DNA from: Corylus avellana
Lineage: Eukaryota; Streptophyta; Magnoliopsida; Fagales; Betulaceae
DNA: 64,000 nucleotides
NCBI RefSeq assembly: GCF_901000735.1
Contig: NC_081547.1
Location: 21,328,838 to 21,392,837 of the forward strand
Reading direction: 5' to 3'
The position numbers were made by a program, and so were the translations under genes. Position 1 is the stretch's first letter. Every line of letters begins with the position of its first letter. Shown here piece by piece: positions 10,403-22,800 of this stretch. The notes under the pieces are model-generated. The model saw only the letters and a program-made list of their open reading frames with translations, did not search any database and was not told the DNA's origin.

Positions 10403-13071
10403 ATGAGAAGCAGAAGCCTGACTGTTCAGGAACAGAGGAGTAGTAGTAGTAGTGGCGGTAGAAATCTAAGGGATTTCTTTGAGAGGCGGTGCCTGGCCCC
10501 GATAACGCTAAACGACGACGTCCAGATTTGTGCCCTGAACCATCATCCCTACCGCCTGTTGCCTCAGCCTCAGCCGCTCCACCTCAACCTCTCCGTTCTC
10601 AAGCTCGATGGCTCTCTCTTTGGTACCGTCTCTTTCTCATTCTTACAGCCACGAATTTCGGACCTTACTATCATTCACAGTAGGATTAATACGCCATGAT
10701 GATGATGCGTTGTAATTGGATTGGCGAATAGAATGTTGAATTGATTAGAATGTCAAATTTACAGATCTTAGAGGTAAACATCGATTATAACATGTGTTGT
10801 CATGAACTTCTCTTATAAATGAAAGATATGAAGCTAAGAATTTACGCGTAGAAGTTAGAAAAAGGCGAATTTTGAAAATATGACTCTTAGGAAAAGACGA
10901 TTTTTGAAAAATATGACTGTTATGAAATGACAAATTTTTAAAAAATATGGTTGTTGGAAAAAGAATAGAGAAAAAATATTTAAATATAGTTAAAATGCTG
11001 AGTCCGATGCAAGTGTTTTGAAAAAATGGGTAACTAAAATAGAAAAATTGTAACTAATTTTAGCTAAACATTTACTACGCGGGATGTGAATGTTCTTGTC
11101 TTTTTTTGTTGTTGTTGGTTTTATTGTTCTTGTCTTTTGCTTTTAATCAATTTGTGCTTTAATAGGGATTAGATGTGGCCTCCAATTCCCCCAATGGTAT
11201 ATATATGGCATTAGCACAACAATTTGTAGTGACATTCAAAAACAAATCCTTATTTTTGGTTTTGATTTCACAGATGTTTGTGTCGCCAAGAATGCCACGG
11301 TGGCAGAGCTCAAGCAAGCTGTAGAGGATGTTTTTGTTTCGTGTCAAAAGGAAATTTCATGGTAATCAGATGATAGTGCTTTAGAACCATATAGTTCGAT
11401 TAATTTTATGGCTTACCTGCTTTGGATTCCATGTGGTTAGGTCGCATGTATGGGGGCACTTTTGCTTGTCTTATGCTGATCAACAGTTAATTAATGATAA
11501 AGCGTTGCTTCGAAATTTTAGGATCAAGGATGGTGATCAGGTCCGTGTCACTGAATTTTTTGTTTTGTTTGTTTGTTTTTCTTTTTCTTTTCTTAAGTGT
11601 CTTGAAACATATGTGAATTAGTTACTCTTTGGTATTTGCATTTGCAATGAGGAAATTTCTGTTAATATTTTAGATAATAATGTGTATATTTCGCAACTTA
11701 TACTCAAAGTACCAATAGATGAAAAAGGAGAAAAAAAGGTACTAAAACAAAATAGATAATATTTGATCACTTCTTTCATTGCTCAACCAAAACTTTGGCA
11801 TAATTTCCTTATGTATAGTTCATAAGTGCTTTTGCAATTTATTGATGAGTATTACTTAGACAAATCACGAGCAATCCCAAATGGCTTGGTTTTGATTTAT
11901 GCTCTTCAGATTAACTTCTCTTTTTTTGGTGTTGTCGTAAGTCTTATAGCTATTGGATTTCAGGGTGTTTTTTTGATCTTTTTTATTGAAGGGTATATCT
12001 CTTACAATAGACCATCATTTGCTTTCTTATTTTTTTTTAATGCAATTGTCAGATTATATAACTTCTACTTAACTAATTCCCAGTCTAGAAAAAAGAAAAG
12101 AAAAGAAATAAAGAGAGAGATCTATATCTATTCCATTGCTTGGCTTTTGCTTTTTCTAAGTTTTGTTTTGACTTCTTGGATTCATTTATTTTTGCACCTT
12201 ACAATTTGAAGGTGCTGCTTATAAGTTTCTAGTGTTTGTTTGTGGTATATGCAGCTGCAATTCATTCGACATCTGTCCATCCAAAATTCACCTATGATCA
12301 AAAGTGCCAAGAACAAGAACATTGCTTGCAAACTGCACTCACTGTAAGAATCTTTATAACTTCTGCTCAGAATTGTTAGTGAGGCTCAAAGATGTATTAG
12401 ACAGTTCATCTGTGTCCTTGATTTTTGCAAAGACATCTTCTTTAGATCACTTAAGCGGACTGTGGTGGAAGTAATTAAGCACATGCATATGCGATTAACA
12501 GATTGAGGACCAGACAAAATAAACAACGATCAGAATATTTGAAAAATTTGAGAGGCCCTATCAAGATCTGAGTCTGACTTTAGGTGCAGGAAGCAGATTA
12601 GAAATGTTTTCTAAGCATCAATTTTGGCCCAAATATATGCAATTTATGCATAAACCTTAAACAGAAGATACATACCTTGGGTAGAATTCAACTTCTTGTT
12701 TCTGCCCTGTGCTTACCGAGAAATGGAACTAATACCTTTTTTTTAATGTAAGGTTGTCATCAGGGTCAAATTTTCATGAAGAGACAGAAGAGACTGGTTC
12801 AGATGATATTGATGATGATGAAAATCAGGAGGAGAGCTCCAAGTGCCATGGTGATGACAACCAGGAGGATGCTCCTACACCAGAGTTGAAGTTGGCTACT
12901 GTCTTGAGAGGGTGGCTCTCAAACTCCTGCTTGTGGGGCATTTCAAGGAAGAGATCAGAAGGCTGGAATCCAAGTAGTTCAATATTGGGTCTGCACTGCT
13001 TCGGAGGTGGAACTAGGGTGAATGATGATATAAGTTTAAAGCTTACTAGAAATGGATGTAAAATCGAGTAG
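10403..13071 (+). CDS. SNRNP25: U11/U12 small nuclear ribonucleoprotein 25 kDa-like protein (ubiquitin-like fold)
   Basis: Five coding exons join in frame: 10403-10622, 11274-11361, 11441-11540, 12255-12343 and 12753-13071, giving 271 residues. All introns are GT-AG. The ubiquitin-like domain starts at about residue 62 (LSVLKLDGSLFDVCVAKNAT) and includes the family hallmark SWSHVWGHFCLSY followed by DQLQFIRHLSIQ. In animals and plants the 25K protein is part of the U11/U12 di-snRNP, which recognises U12-type introns in the nucleus. Residues 167-271 form an extra tail: an acidic run (EETGSDDIDDDENQEES) and then a segment with tryptophans. If intron 4 is retained, translation ends at once with TAA, giving a 166-residue form. 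The first ATG is chosen because it follows a pyrimidine-rich leader and the frame is open from there; the N-terminus is low-complexity. Confidence 0.85.
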
Positions 13072-13857
13072 GCTACTATGTAAGTGAAAGCCTGTCCAGG
13101 CTTGCCCATGGGCTGCCATTTTGTTCCAGAAGGTGGTCTACAGGATTGAGATTCACGACAACTAGCTCTCAAAATGCAAGAGAGAATATATATGAGATTC
13201 ACTTGTCTAGGTAGGTGGTCGGACAACTCGACATTTATTTGGACAAGTATATCCCATATGTACTTTTTCACATTAACTGTTAGCAATTTTGTTAACTAAT
13301 TATTATGGATTCCAATCCCTCTGAACATGCTCTATAAGCTCGGCTAACATAATTTTTTATTTTATTTTTTGAGTTTGAAGTAAGACTAGTTCAGTGTAAA
13401 TATTTTATGGTTGGGTCCATCTGTTATTAGGTGTTTTCCCTGTAAAGCTTTTAATTTTTATCCACTTCCAATTAGTACTCTCTTTTCCGTCTTCTTTGAA
13501 TGGGAGAATCTTTATATTCTCATATGTGCAGTGCAAATGATAGCTTAAACTTGATGACATTTTTCATATTTACTTTTTCCCTTAGAAGATGAAAATTGAA
13601 TTTTATTTTGTTGATGCAGTTAACCGCCCTACCGAAATTCAACCAAGTTTACCCTTCTTTCTCTTAGCATTGTATTTTTTACAAAATTATTTCATTGATT
13701 TAGGTATTAGAGTATTCCTCACCAGTATCTCTTAACGAGTCACTCGTGTCTGTTTTTATTAATCTTTATATTAACTGAATTTCAGTCTACTAACAGAATT
13801 CATATATCCATTTCTCAATATTTACAGTTCATCATTAAATTAATATATTTTTTTAAA
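13072..13857. other. 3' flank of the 25K-like gene, no gene seen
   Basis: Probably contains the 3' untranslated region. AT-rich with no convincing ORF on either strand; the long minus-strand ORF at 13286-12825 is a shadow of the last exon. Confidence 0.4.
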
Positions 13858-14475
13858 GGGAAAAGTCGACGTACACCTTTTAAATTACCACCTAATTAAT
13901 AATGTTTTTCAAAAACTTTCAATTGTGACAATGTTCCCTTCAAGCTACTAAAACATTGTCAATGCTCCTCTCAATGACAAAACTACTCTTAGTAAAATAA
14001 AAACAAAAAAATACTAAAACTAAAAAAAACCTTAAAACTAAAAATAAAAAATAAATAAATAAATCCAAGGGTGGCCAAATTTAAAAATAAAAATAAAAAA
14101 TCCTTTTTATTGGGAAAAAAAAATCAATTTCTTTTATGAAAATTGAAAATTTTCGTTTTTTTTAATTTTTTTAATTAAAATAAAAAAAAATTAATTTTTT
14201 TTCTTTTAAAAAAATGATAAAAATCGTTTTTTTTTAAAAAATTGTTTCTTTAATTAAAATTTCTTTTTTTTAAAAAAAAAATAATATATATTTTTTTCAA
14301 ATTTATAGGAATATTTTTATCTTATTGAGAAATTTATAAATGCATTTTTTTTTTCAGCGTTAAGGAGATATTGACAATATTTTAGTAGTTTAAAATAATA
14401 TTATCATAATTGAAAGTTTAAAAAATATATTTTTTAATTGAATGATAATTTGAAGGTTATGTGGAGTTTATTTAT
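13858..14475. repeat. Diverged MITE with long inverted ends (family A, copy 1)
   Basis: The left end (GGGAAAAGTCGACGTACACC, ACCACCTAATTAATAATG, TTTCAATTGTGACAATGTTCCC) pairs with the right end (ATTGACAATATTTTAGTAG, TAATTGAAAGTTT, TTATGTGGAGTTT). The core is low-complexity A/T. A second, better-preserved member lies at about 51258-51650. The ends carry the block CTTTCAATTGTGACAATGT in both members. Confidence 0.65.
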
Positions 14476-14675
14476 TATTATTATTATTATTATCCTTTAT
14501 AGAGTTTCATCACTAAATTGTGTGATTAAATTATGCGGTAGTGCTTTGACAGTGACTAAAAAAAGACAAAAATAAAAAAAAATAAAAAACAAAAAAAAAA
14601 TCATATTCTATGCAGTTCCTGTAATTACCTGCGGAGGAGTCGTGTGCGTCATCACAAAATGACCAAAACAGATCG

Positions 14676-14859
14676 CACGTGATGTGGGTTCCACTAGCAT
14701 CAAATCCACAGCTAGAGAATCTGAGGGCTCCACCTGCAAGCGGTCCATGTCTCCAAAACTCGCGGTAAAATATCACAGCCACGTGTCCACTTTACCCAAC
14801 GTCCTTCTCGGTGACGTGTTCGATCCAGCAGCTTCCGCGATGGAGTTTCTGGTGACGTG
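14676..14859 (+). promoter_or_regulatory. Cluster of ACGT-core sites (G-box/ABRE-like) before the kinase gene
   Basis: Perfect CACGTG palindromes lie at 14676-14681 and 14780-14785, and TGACGTG at 14812-14818 and 14853-14859. These are typical binding cores of plant bZIP and bHLH factors (light, ABA, stress). They sit roughly 160-340 bp before the end of the inferred first non-coding exon (15018), a promoter position. Function is inferred. Confidence 0.5.
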
Positions 14860-15018
14860 GTATTCAGCTGAGACAGGCCGCACCGGAGCCCCGTATCCCT
14901 CTCCGTACGTACCCGTAACCCATCCCATCTTTTTTGGTTTCTTTTGCTCTGCTTCTTCTTGTTCCTTCTTTATTTGCACTTTATCACAGAGCGCCTCTCT
15001 CTCTTTCTCTCTGTACTG

Positions 15019-15884
15019 GTAAGTATGTATTTTTCTGTATCTATTTCTCAGCAAAGAAACGGAATTTAACTGCAAATTTGACTGTTATGTACGCATGTAT
15101 GTTAGATACCCATGAATGTTTAAGTTTGGATCTATTAAGAATATGAACAAGTGGAAATAAAGGGATATTTATGGAGCTCTATTGGCTTAAAAACTTTCAG
15201 ACCCACTTGTCTATATGGATCGAAGTAGATATCTACTAGTTTTCTGGGTAAATCGTGCTGAAATATACGCAGAAAATTGTTCATGGGTGGTGCTTTAATT
15301 GGTGTGTCTTAATGCTATGAACAAATGATTCTAGGAGATTGTTTTATATCAACAACCAAACAATTACAACTTCTGCAGAAAATAAGCAGAAACCTGAACT
15401 TTCTAACAAAGTACAAAATCCCACCAAGACTAAACTCTCAACAACTAAACAAACAAGCAATTAATTTGATTGTTGGTTTTCAAGTGTAAAGTTTTAACTT
15501 TCTGTAAGCAAAGCTGTGTCATCTCATCTGTCAATTGCTTGCTTACTCGGTTGCTAACGCATGGGTGGGGTTTCTTTTGCCCATGCCTTGAATGGGGTGG
15601 GATTTAATCTGAAGAATTTTAAAGGAGAAGAGAGAAGCTCATTGAGATGGTTTAGTTTTATGCCTCGAGGCTTTTTCTCCAAATGTTTTCTGTTCAATAA
15701 GAATTCGTAGTGACAGACATCAGTAATTAAAATATATGATTAGTTGGAATATATGATTGTAATCAAATCTGATTACAATCATATATTCTAACATTTAGAG
15801 CTTCTATTATGATGTGATTTTCTACTTTTTCAGTCTTAATACATTATTGGACGTGCTCTTCTTTTACCCATATCGTTTCTGCAG
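15019..15884 (+). other. 5'-UTR intron of the kinase gene
   Basis: A strong donor, CTG|GTAAGT at 15018/15019, follows a pyrimidine-rich CTCTCTTTCTCTC leader, and a strong acceptor, TTCTGCAG, ends at 15884, nine bases before the start codon. A leader intron of 866 bp is the simplest reading. Confidence 0.5.
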
Positions 15885-15893
15885 GAAGGAAAT

Positions 15894-18800
15894 ATGACCG
15901 AACAGATCGAAGCAGCAAAGCCAGCAGTTTTTTTTGAGTATGAACTCTTTGAAGGAGACCCTGACCACCTTAGGACTGTTAAAGCCACACCAAATCAGAC
16001 GGGTCCATGGATTGATCCTTCCTCTTTGAAACTTAAGCACAGGATTGGGAGGGGCCTCTTTGGTGATGTTTGGTTGGCAACTCATCACCAATTGGGTCAT
16101 GACTTTGAGGAGTATCATGAAGTGGCTGTCAAGATGTTACATCCATTGAAGGAGGGCCATACCCAAAAGTTTTTGGATAAGTTTGAAGATTTATTTTTTA
16201 AGTGCCGACAACTCCAACGTGTTTGTTGGTTGTACGGTATATCAATAGTTAATGGAAAGGTGGCTTCCTCAAAAAATGAATTTAGATACTTTTTAACTCT
16301 TGAAAGATCTTTATATGTCTCACCGTATTAGTTCACTTTTGATGTCTTGGCAGATCTGCATCGCTGTGAAATTTCATGAGGGATCAGTGGGTGATCGAAT
16401 GGCTCAGCTCAAGGGTGGCAAGCTCCAATTGTCTGATGTTTTAAGGTGTTTTTTTTTTGGGTTTTAATTTATTTATTTATTTCGTTATGAAATAATGTCA
16501 TTTTCCTTATGAGATAGGGTTAGACTTGGGTATAATTTCATAAATTTAGATTTGTTGGGTTCTCCTATGTCAACAATTAAATCAGAGAGTGGTCTCTGCT
16601 GTTTAGCTGGTCCCATTTAGCATGTGAAATGTGAAAATTTTCAATTAGAAATGATGCTCTAGTATATGATTTAACCAAACTTTATTAGACTTTATGAATG
16701 GTCTAAAACTCACCAGAATTTAGTGAAGTATACAATTGGTTTTGATGGTTAGATATAGTCTTACAGAATGCTGATGCTTACAGGTATGGGATCGAGTTGG
16801 CAAAAGGAATTCTGGAGTTGCATTCAATTGGGGCCCTGGTGCTGAACCTTAAGCCTTCTAACTTTCTGCTTAACGAACGTGGCCATGTGGTTCTGGGAGA
16901 TTTTGGGATCCCATATCTACTTCTTGGGATTGCATTGTCTAATTCAGATATGACACTAAGACTTGGAACTCCAAACTACATGGCCCCAGAACAGTGGGAA
17001 CCAGAAGTTAGAGGTCCTATATCATTTGAGACAGATTCATGGGGTTTTGGATGTAGCATAATCGAGATGCTAACTGGTGTTCAGCCCTGGTCTGGCAAAT
17101 CAGCTGAAGAAATATACCATTCAGTTGTTATCAAACAAGAAAGACCACATATTCCAAGTGGCTTGCCTCCTGCGGTTGAAAATGTTATCAATGGTTGCTT
17201 CGAGTATGATTTCCGGAATCGGCCTTTAATGACCGATATTTTACATGCATTTAAAAGGTATTCACTGTGGAGAATATAGTTGTTGTTCATTGAAGGTGTT
17301 GTTTTTAGCAGACTGCTGGGGCCGACTTTGGGCAGCACGCAATCTATTCTCATAGCCTTAATGTGTTTGAGGGGTATTCATTTTTCTCTTTCCTAGTTCC
17401 AGTCGATCTATTGGCTCTTAAAAATCGGTGCACTCTGAAATTGTGTGCTTGATGTAAAGCCTTTTTTGGGAGTAATAAAAGCACAAAAAAAATGCTGTCA
17501 ATAAGGTCTTTTTTTTTTTTCTGTTAATTCTATATCTGGTTAGTGCACACATATCAGTGAATTTGTACCCTCACTTCTAGCTAAGATTCTTTTCACTTGA
17601 GTGTGTGAGACAGGCCATTTGAGAGAGACTTCTGGTTAAATATTAGAGGTTTTAGATCTTAATAAAATACAGGGTAATTTTGCAGAAAGTTATTATTTTA
17701 GGGTTCTTTTTCTTTTCCCTAGAAGTAATCTTTCTCGTGCATTGTATTTAGTATCAAATGTATTTTGCCCCCATTTATGGCTAAAGAATTTCCAGAATGA
17801 CGTCTAACTTTCCTCAGTATGGTAGTATTTTTCTGATTAGTGGGAAGCTAGTTTCAGTTGACAAAATGGGTGGGTTTCCCCGTTTAGGAGTGCATGATTT
17901 GTTTCATATACATTTGAACCTCATTCTTTAATTATGTTAATACATTGGTTTAGGGATCATATTGATTAATCCAATAAACAACTAAAATAGAACTGTCTTT
18001 GGCAGAATGTATAAGTTATAGTCGTAGTGAAGAAGAAAAGAGAGGAAAAAGAAAAAAGAAATTACAACCAGACTGCAGTTGAACCAGGAATTCCTTTATC
18101 TTTGAATGTTAATAATTGGCTAACTATTGAGAATTGCTTAACCGTATTGATGTATCCGCTTTTGATTCTCACATATAACTCATATGTCTAATTTTTTTTT
18201 TTTTTTATGTACTGATTATTTGCATTTCCAGCTCTCAGAATGCTGTTGACAGTGATGGAAGGTCACTTGAAGTAGGAAGCAGTGCACTTACAAATAGATC
18301 AAGTGATGCTGGTTATACTGCATGGTATCTTTCAAAAGATCATCTTGAAGTGGGTGACATAGTTCGTTCAAGAAAGCCAATAAATGCACACAAACCAAAA
18401 ACCACAGATTTTTCTGAAGGAACGGTGGTTGATTTGGAGAGTGGCGATGATAGAGACAGTTTTGCTCTAGTGAAGATACCTGGAGTACACAACCCTCTGA
18501 GAGTTCAGGTTTCGACAGTTGAGAGGGTGACATCTAATTTGGCAATGGGTGATTGGGTGTGTTTGAAAGAGGAAAACAACAAGCACTCCTCTGTGGGAAT
18601 TTTGCACTCGATACGGCGTGATGGGAATGCAGCAGTTGGATTTATAGGGTTAGAGACTCTCTGGAGAGGGAGCGCTTCTGATCTTCAAAAGACTGAAGCT
18701 TATTATGTTGGACAGTTTGTGAGGCTGAAAGCAAATGTTTTCGCTCCCCGGTTTGAGTGGCCTCATAAAAATGGACCAGCATGGGCCTCTGGGAGGATCT

Positions 18801-19192
18801 CACAAGTCCTTCCAAATGGCTGCCTTGTTGTTTCTTTCCCTGGGAGGTTGGTGCTTGGAGATGAATCTAATATTATCTTGGCAGATCCAGCTGAAGTGGA
18901 GGCAGTGTCTTTTGATACTTGTCCAGGAGTTGTGAAAAAGTATCAACACGTTGAGGATTTTCACTGGGCCGTGAGGCCACTTGCAATTGCATGTACTTTA
19001 TTCACAGCTATGAAGCTTGGCTTATTTGTTGGACAAAACATTGGTGCTAGGCTGAAGAAAGGCCGGAGAAATTTGAAGCGGCATGATGGGAATTGCCAGG
19101 ATGGCCAGTCTGGTGGAAATGCAGGTTGGCTTCCACCTCCAGTTGCAAATATTCTATTTAAGGAAGGTGTTACTGCTCCTGCTGCTAGGTAA
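15894..19192 (+). CDS. Protein kinase with KEG/HERC2-like repeats and C-terminal anchor (KOC1-like)
   Basis: Four coding exons (15894-16259, 16354-16445, 16784-17257, 18232-19192) join in frame to 630 residues. Kinase domain about 47-305: glycine loop IGRGLFGDVW (51-60), VAVK lysine at 80, DFG at 192-194, APE at 220-222. The catalytic HRD is replaced by VLN (172-174) in VLNLKPSNFLL. Residues about 345-540 form the repeat region shared with KEG-type proteins (GDIVRSRKP, GDWVCLKEE, GQFVRLKANV). A hydrophobic segment at about 559-581 (RPLAIACTLFTAMKLGLFVG), followed by a basic stretch, looks like a membrane anchor. Length, domain order and anchor fit KOC1, a kinase reported at the chloroplast outer envelope; NCBI often labels such proteins KEG-like, but no RING or ankyrin repeats are present. 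The start follows the 5'-UTR intron. Confidence 0.85.
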
Positions 19193-19781
19193 TTTATTGA
19201 TGTGTGGCCACAAGCAAGTTTATTAAAAGCCTATAGACAGCAGAGACTTGCTTGTAGATTGATGTGGCCGGGACTACAACTTCTTAATGCAATGTTGTTA
19301 GGGAAGAAAATTAAGTCTGTTCATAATTTGTGTATGTATATACAGGAAAACTTGTTTAACTATCATTGTATGCCTTTTAAGTTGATGATTTATTCAATGT
19401 TCATGAGAAATTAGTTGCTAGCTTCACACTGTTGTAGAAATCCATTCATTCATGAATTTTGGTACTCTTTTCTTTTTAAGTTCTTGCCGAGGCATGATTG
19501 TTGACTTGGAACTTCGTTTCCACTTACATTATTTCAAAGTCTCTACATGATCTACCACAAATATCACTAATAAGATTATTCCATTACTTATACAAAAAAA
19601 AAAAAAAAATTCCCATTGGAACCAAGTGGAAATAGGCTTCCATGTGAGCTGGCAAGACACTCCCATTATCAACATCACGAATTCGATGGACGTGGCAGAT
19701 CCAACGGTGCTTATCACTCGGTGCTAATAAGCCCGGCACAAAGGCCCACTTAAAGATGCAACGGCCTTGGCCCCTCCTAAC
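19193..19781. other. Intergenic: 3' flank of the kinase gene and promoter of the DOG1-like gene
   Basis: No gene. Probable 3' UTR to about 19410, then AT-rich DNA with a poly-A run (19595-19609). The motif GGCCCACTT near 19743 resembles plant site-II/TCP-type elements. Confidence 0.4.
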
Positions 19782-19788
19782 TATAAAT
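19782..19788 (+). promoter_or_regulatory. TATA box of the DOG1-like gene
   Basis: TATAAAT in the context CTAACTATAAATTCCCGG, 129 bp before the inferred start codon at 19911. This spacing fits a transcription start near 19815 and a leader of about 95 bases. Confidence 0.5.
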
Positions 19789-19910
19789 TCCCGGTTCTTT
19801 TCACTTGGAGACGTTCTCATTCTCAGGGTTTTCACAATCTTAGCTCAGAGAGAAGAGAGCGAAAACTAAAAGAAATAGCCATCAGAGGGGAGAGAAAAGA
19901 AGGAAAATCA

Positions 19911-21627
19911 ATGAAAAGAGCACCACCCCAACTCCTCTTGTAAGCTCCATTGCTCTTCTGTCTTTTTCTTTCCGTTTTTTTTTTTTGGGTTATGTTTCTT
20001 CTGCTACTGTGTATTGGTTATGAACATCAAACGCCTGCACTTGACTTTTTCTGTATGGTTCTCGGGAAACAACGGAAATAGAATATATGGGAAGTTTTTG
20101 GACTATCTTTTCTTTTCTTGTTGACTTATGCAATCACTTAGCTTGCCTCTGCTTTGTTGCCAAGAAAGTAATGTAAACAAAAGAAGGTGTGGGGTTCCAT
20201 ATTTTCTTTTTCTTTTCCTGATGAAAAGAAAAATGGTGGTTTTAGAACCCCAATTTTCTTTTATAATGTTTCTGTTTGTTTTCTTTTCTAATCAAAAGGA
20301 AATCTTTGCAGGAATAGTTGTAGTGAGAGTGAATATGAAAGAGGAGAAAAGAATGAGGGGATGGCGAGGAAATTAGTCATCCAAGAAGAATGTGGTGATG
20401 ACATGGCAGAGAAATTCCCGTGCTTGGTCCTCCACAAGCGTGAAACACCCAAACGAGGTATGTCCCAAATTTTCCCTGAACCTTTTTTTTTTTTTTTTTT
20501 TTTTTCATTTTTCTTTTTGGGTTTTCCTTAGATGGAATTATTGAAGATTACTTTAAAGAAACAAATAAAAATCTATACAATTTCCTTCATTTCCTTTCTG
20601 GGAACATTTATAGGATTTATGTTTGCAGACAGCAGGAGAATTGAGTGCATTATCATTTCTTACAAGATATACTAAATTTTTTAGAAAACCAACTTGATAA
20701 TTGGATTTCACACTTGGGAATTGGACTAGCTTCATTTGGTATTTGAAATTGAAAAATGTTATTTAGTAGATTGCTATACAATTAGTAAGACGTAAATTAA
20801 TTTTCACTCTCAATTATATGAGAGCCGTATAGTCTACTTAATAACATTACTTGTTTACAATTACCTCATCTTTTGTGAGAAAGTTACAAGGAAAGGGATT
20901 TATTGTATAAGCAGTTAATATATGTTTATGAGGTGAAGAGTTGTTCTGTGAGAGAGAGATTCTGTGGAGGCAAGAGCAGAAGAACAGAGCAGCAAGGCTA
21001 GAGAAGCAGCTGAAGACAAGGTGGGAACTTGAGGATCTAATTGAAGAACAACTGAACAGGTTCCGTGCCCATTACAACCGAGCCATGGTCCCTACCCGCC
21101 CCAAGGATGTGGTCCAACTCCTCATGCCCAACTGGGCTCCACCGCAGCAGCTGGCTTCCCTCACCTGGCTCGGCGACTGGCGGCCGTCCGCCATGCTCGA
21201 CCTTGTCCGTGGCCTCTCTGGCTCATCATTATCAGACTCAATGGCCGGGGGCAATGAAGACCTCCTCTCTCAGCTTAGACATGATACGCGTATTGAGGAG
21301 GCAATACTGGATGAGGAAATGGCTGAGATTCAAGCTACATGCATCCTACATCTTCCCTTCACTCCAATCAAAAATCGCTCAGGTGGGTTTGGCTTGGGAT
21401 GTATTCAGTCCGAGTTCAGGAAGATTGAGCTTGTCATCACCAAGGCCCAAAATCTCAGGTTCAAGGCATTGGAGTTGGTGGTAAAGAAGGTGTTGAGCCA
21501 AAATGATGCAGCTGAATTCTTGGTCGCTTTTGAGGGAATTCAAGATGTGATCCACCAGTTTGCATCAACCCAAAGGCTCCGAATGGGTCCAGCCACTTTA
21601 TCCGTCAAGGCCTTGGGGCATGGTTGA
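19911..21627 (+). CDS. DOG1 domain-containing protein (DOG1-like)
   Basis: Three exons join in frame: 19911-19939, 20312-20457 and 20939-21627, giving 287 residues. The first exon codes only ten residues (MKRAPPQLL plus a split leucine). The N-terminus is charged and the stretch at about 75-105 is a likely coiled coil (EKQLKTRWELEDLIEEQLNR). The DOG1 domain (shared with TGA-type bZIP factors) covers about 85-165 with the hallmark LTWLGDWRPSAMLDLV near residue 133. DOG1 relatives act in seed dormancy, pollen aperture placement and related processes, and some bind haem or PP2C phosphatases; nothing here tells which role applies. No bZIP basic region is present. Donors (TT|GTAAGC, GAG|GTATGT) are good; the acceptor at 20938 (GAAG|AG) is weaker but is the one that keeps the frame. 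Confidence 0.75.
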
Positions 21628-22621
21628 GAACAAAGAAATGGTGGCGCAGGATAATATGTTGTTACAAACTCCTGTTTGTGAAAATTGTATAGATAATGAA
21701 CAATTTTGTGCTTTCATGATGTTGATGTGTTTTTTGGTCCAAGAATTTGCTAGTCAGCGATTTTTCTTCATAATTGAGCTATGAGAGGACTGGGTGTTCT
21801 ATACGGCAATAGTGTTCCTGCAAAACAAGGACATGGTCGAAGGATCTCCGGTTGAGGTCGAAGACTCTCCAATGCTTTAATTAGCATTTTATATATGGAT
21901 AAAAAATATAATGGTAATTTGCCTATGATATCCATGGATCAGTGTGTCAAGTGAGATATACAAGGGAGAGAGAGATGTGAGAGAGAGAGACGTGAGTGAC
22001 CTTTGGAGAATCAAGTCTATGGGGAGGAAGAAGGATCGGAAAAAAAAGGTTCATCTTTCTCCTTTTATTCCTAGGTGCAAAAAATAGTATGCACACGTGT
22101 CACGTGGTGAGTGGATAATGGCATATTATAAATAAGTGTGAAGAAAAATTTCTCCCAACACATGACAACAATTTATTGCTTGTTTGGCAAAATTTTGAAA
22201 AATTCTTCTCAATTTTTAAATGTGGAGAACACTTCTTAAAAAGGGTTGCTTCTCTTGATTGAGTTCCAATTCTTGGAAGAGTCAACTTTTGGAAAGTGGT
22301 ATACTTGTAAAGCACTTACAATTTTCACTTTTTTCGGGAACCCTTTTTAAAAATAGAAATATTTCTTAAATACATTACCAAATGAGAAGTTGAGGATGGA
22401 TTACCCAATTAAAAAAGAAAAATGAAAAAAAGAGAATGGTTGATGATGCAAATAAATCCTTTTCCAAATTTAAAATTTGATTTAAAAAAAAAATATAACC
22501 GTTGTATTTATTTCTAAACGTTACGGATTCGTATAACAGCGAGACCCCTTTGCCTTCGACGTGGAGCCTCCCAATTTCGGAAACAAGACGCTTTTCGTCC
22601 TCCACCGTTTCTTCAAACCAT
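21628..22621. other. Intergenic between the DOG1-like and CUE genes
   Basis: No supported gene. Contains a GAGAGA-rich stretch (21963-22000) and AT-rich DNA. Short ORFs here lack recognisable content. Confidence 0.4.
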
Positions 22622-22628
22622 TATAAAA
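22622..22628 (+). promoter_or_regulatory. TATA box of the CUE-domain gene
   Basis: TATAAAA in the context CCATTATAAAAACTCTC, 179 bp before the start codon at 22801; transcription would begin near 22655 in the pyrimidine-rich leader. Confidence 0.5.
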
Positions 22629-22800
22629 ACTCTCTTTCCGGAATTCCAAACCCAAGCCCCAAGAAAGCCAACAAATTTTCTCTCTAGCCCTTGCGCTAAC
22701 CCTAATTATCTCAAGCCTGGGTTTCAGTTCTTTCTTGTTTTGTTGCTGTTGTTGCCGTTGTTATTGTTGCCGTTGTTGTTGAAGAAGAAGAAGAAGACGA

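Noticed and set aside
12825..13286. 153-residue minus-strand ORF
   Set aside because: It is antisense to exon 5 of the U11/U12-25K-like gene, whose frame continues exactly from exon 4.
21065..21484. 139-residue alternative ORF in the DOG1-like gene
   Set aside because: A shifted frame within exon 3; the DOG1 motifs are in the other frame.
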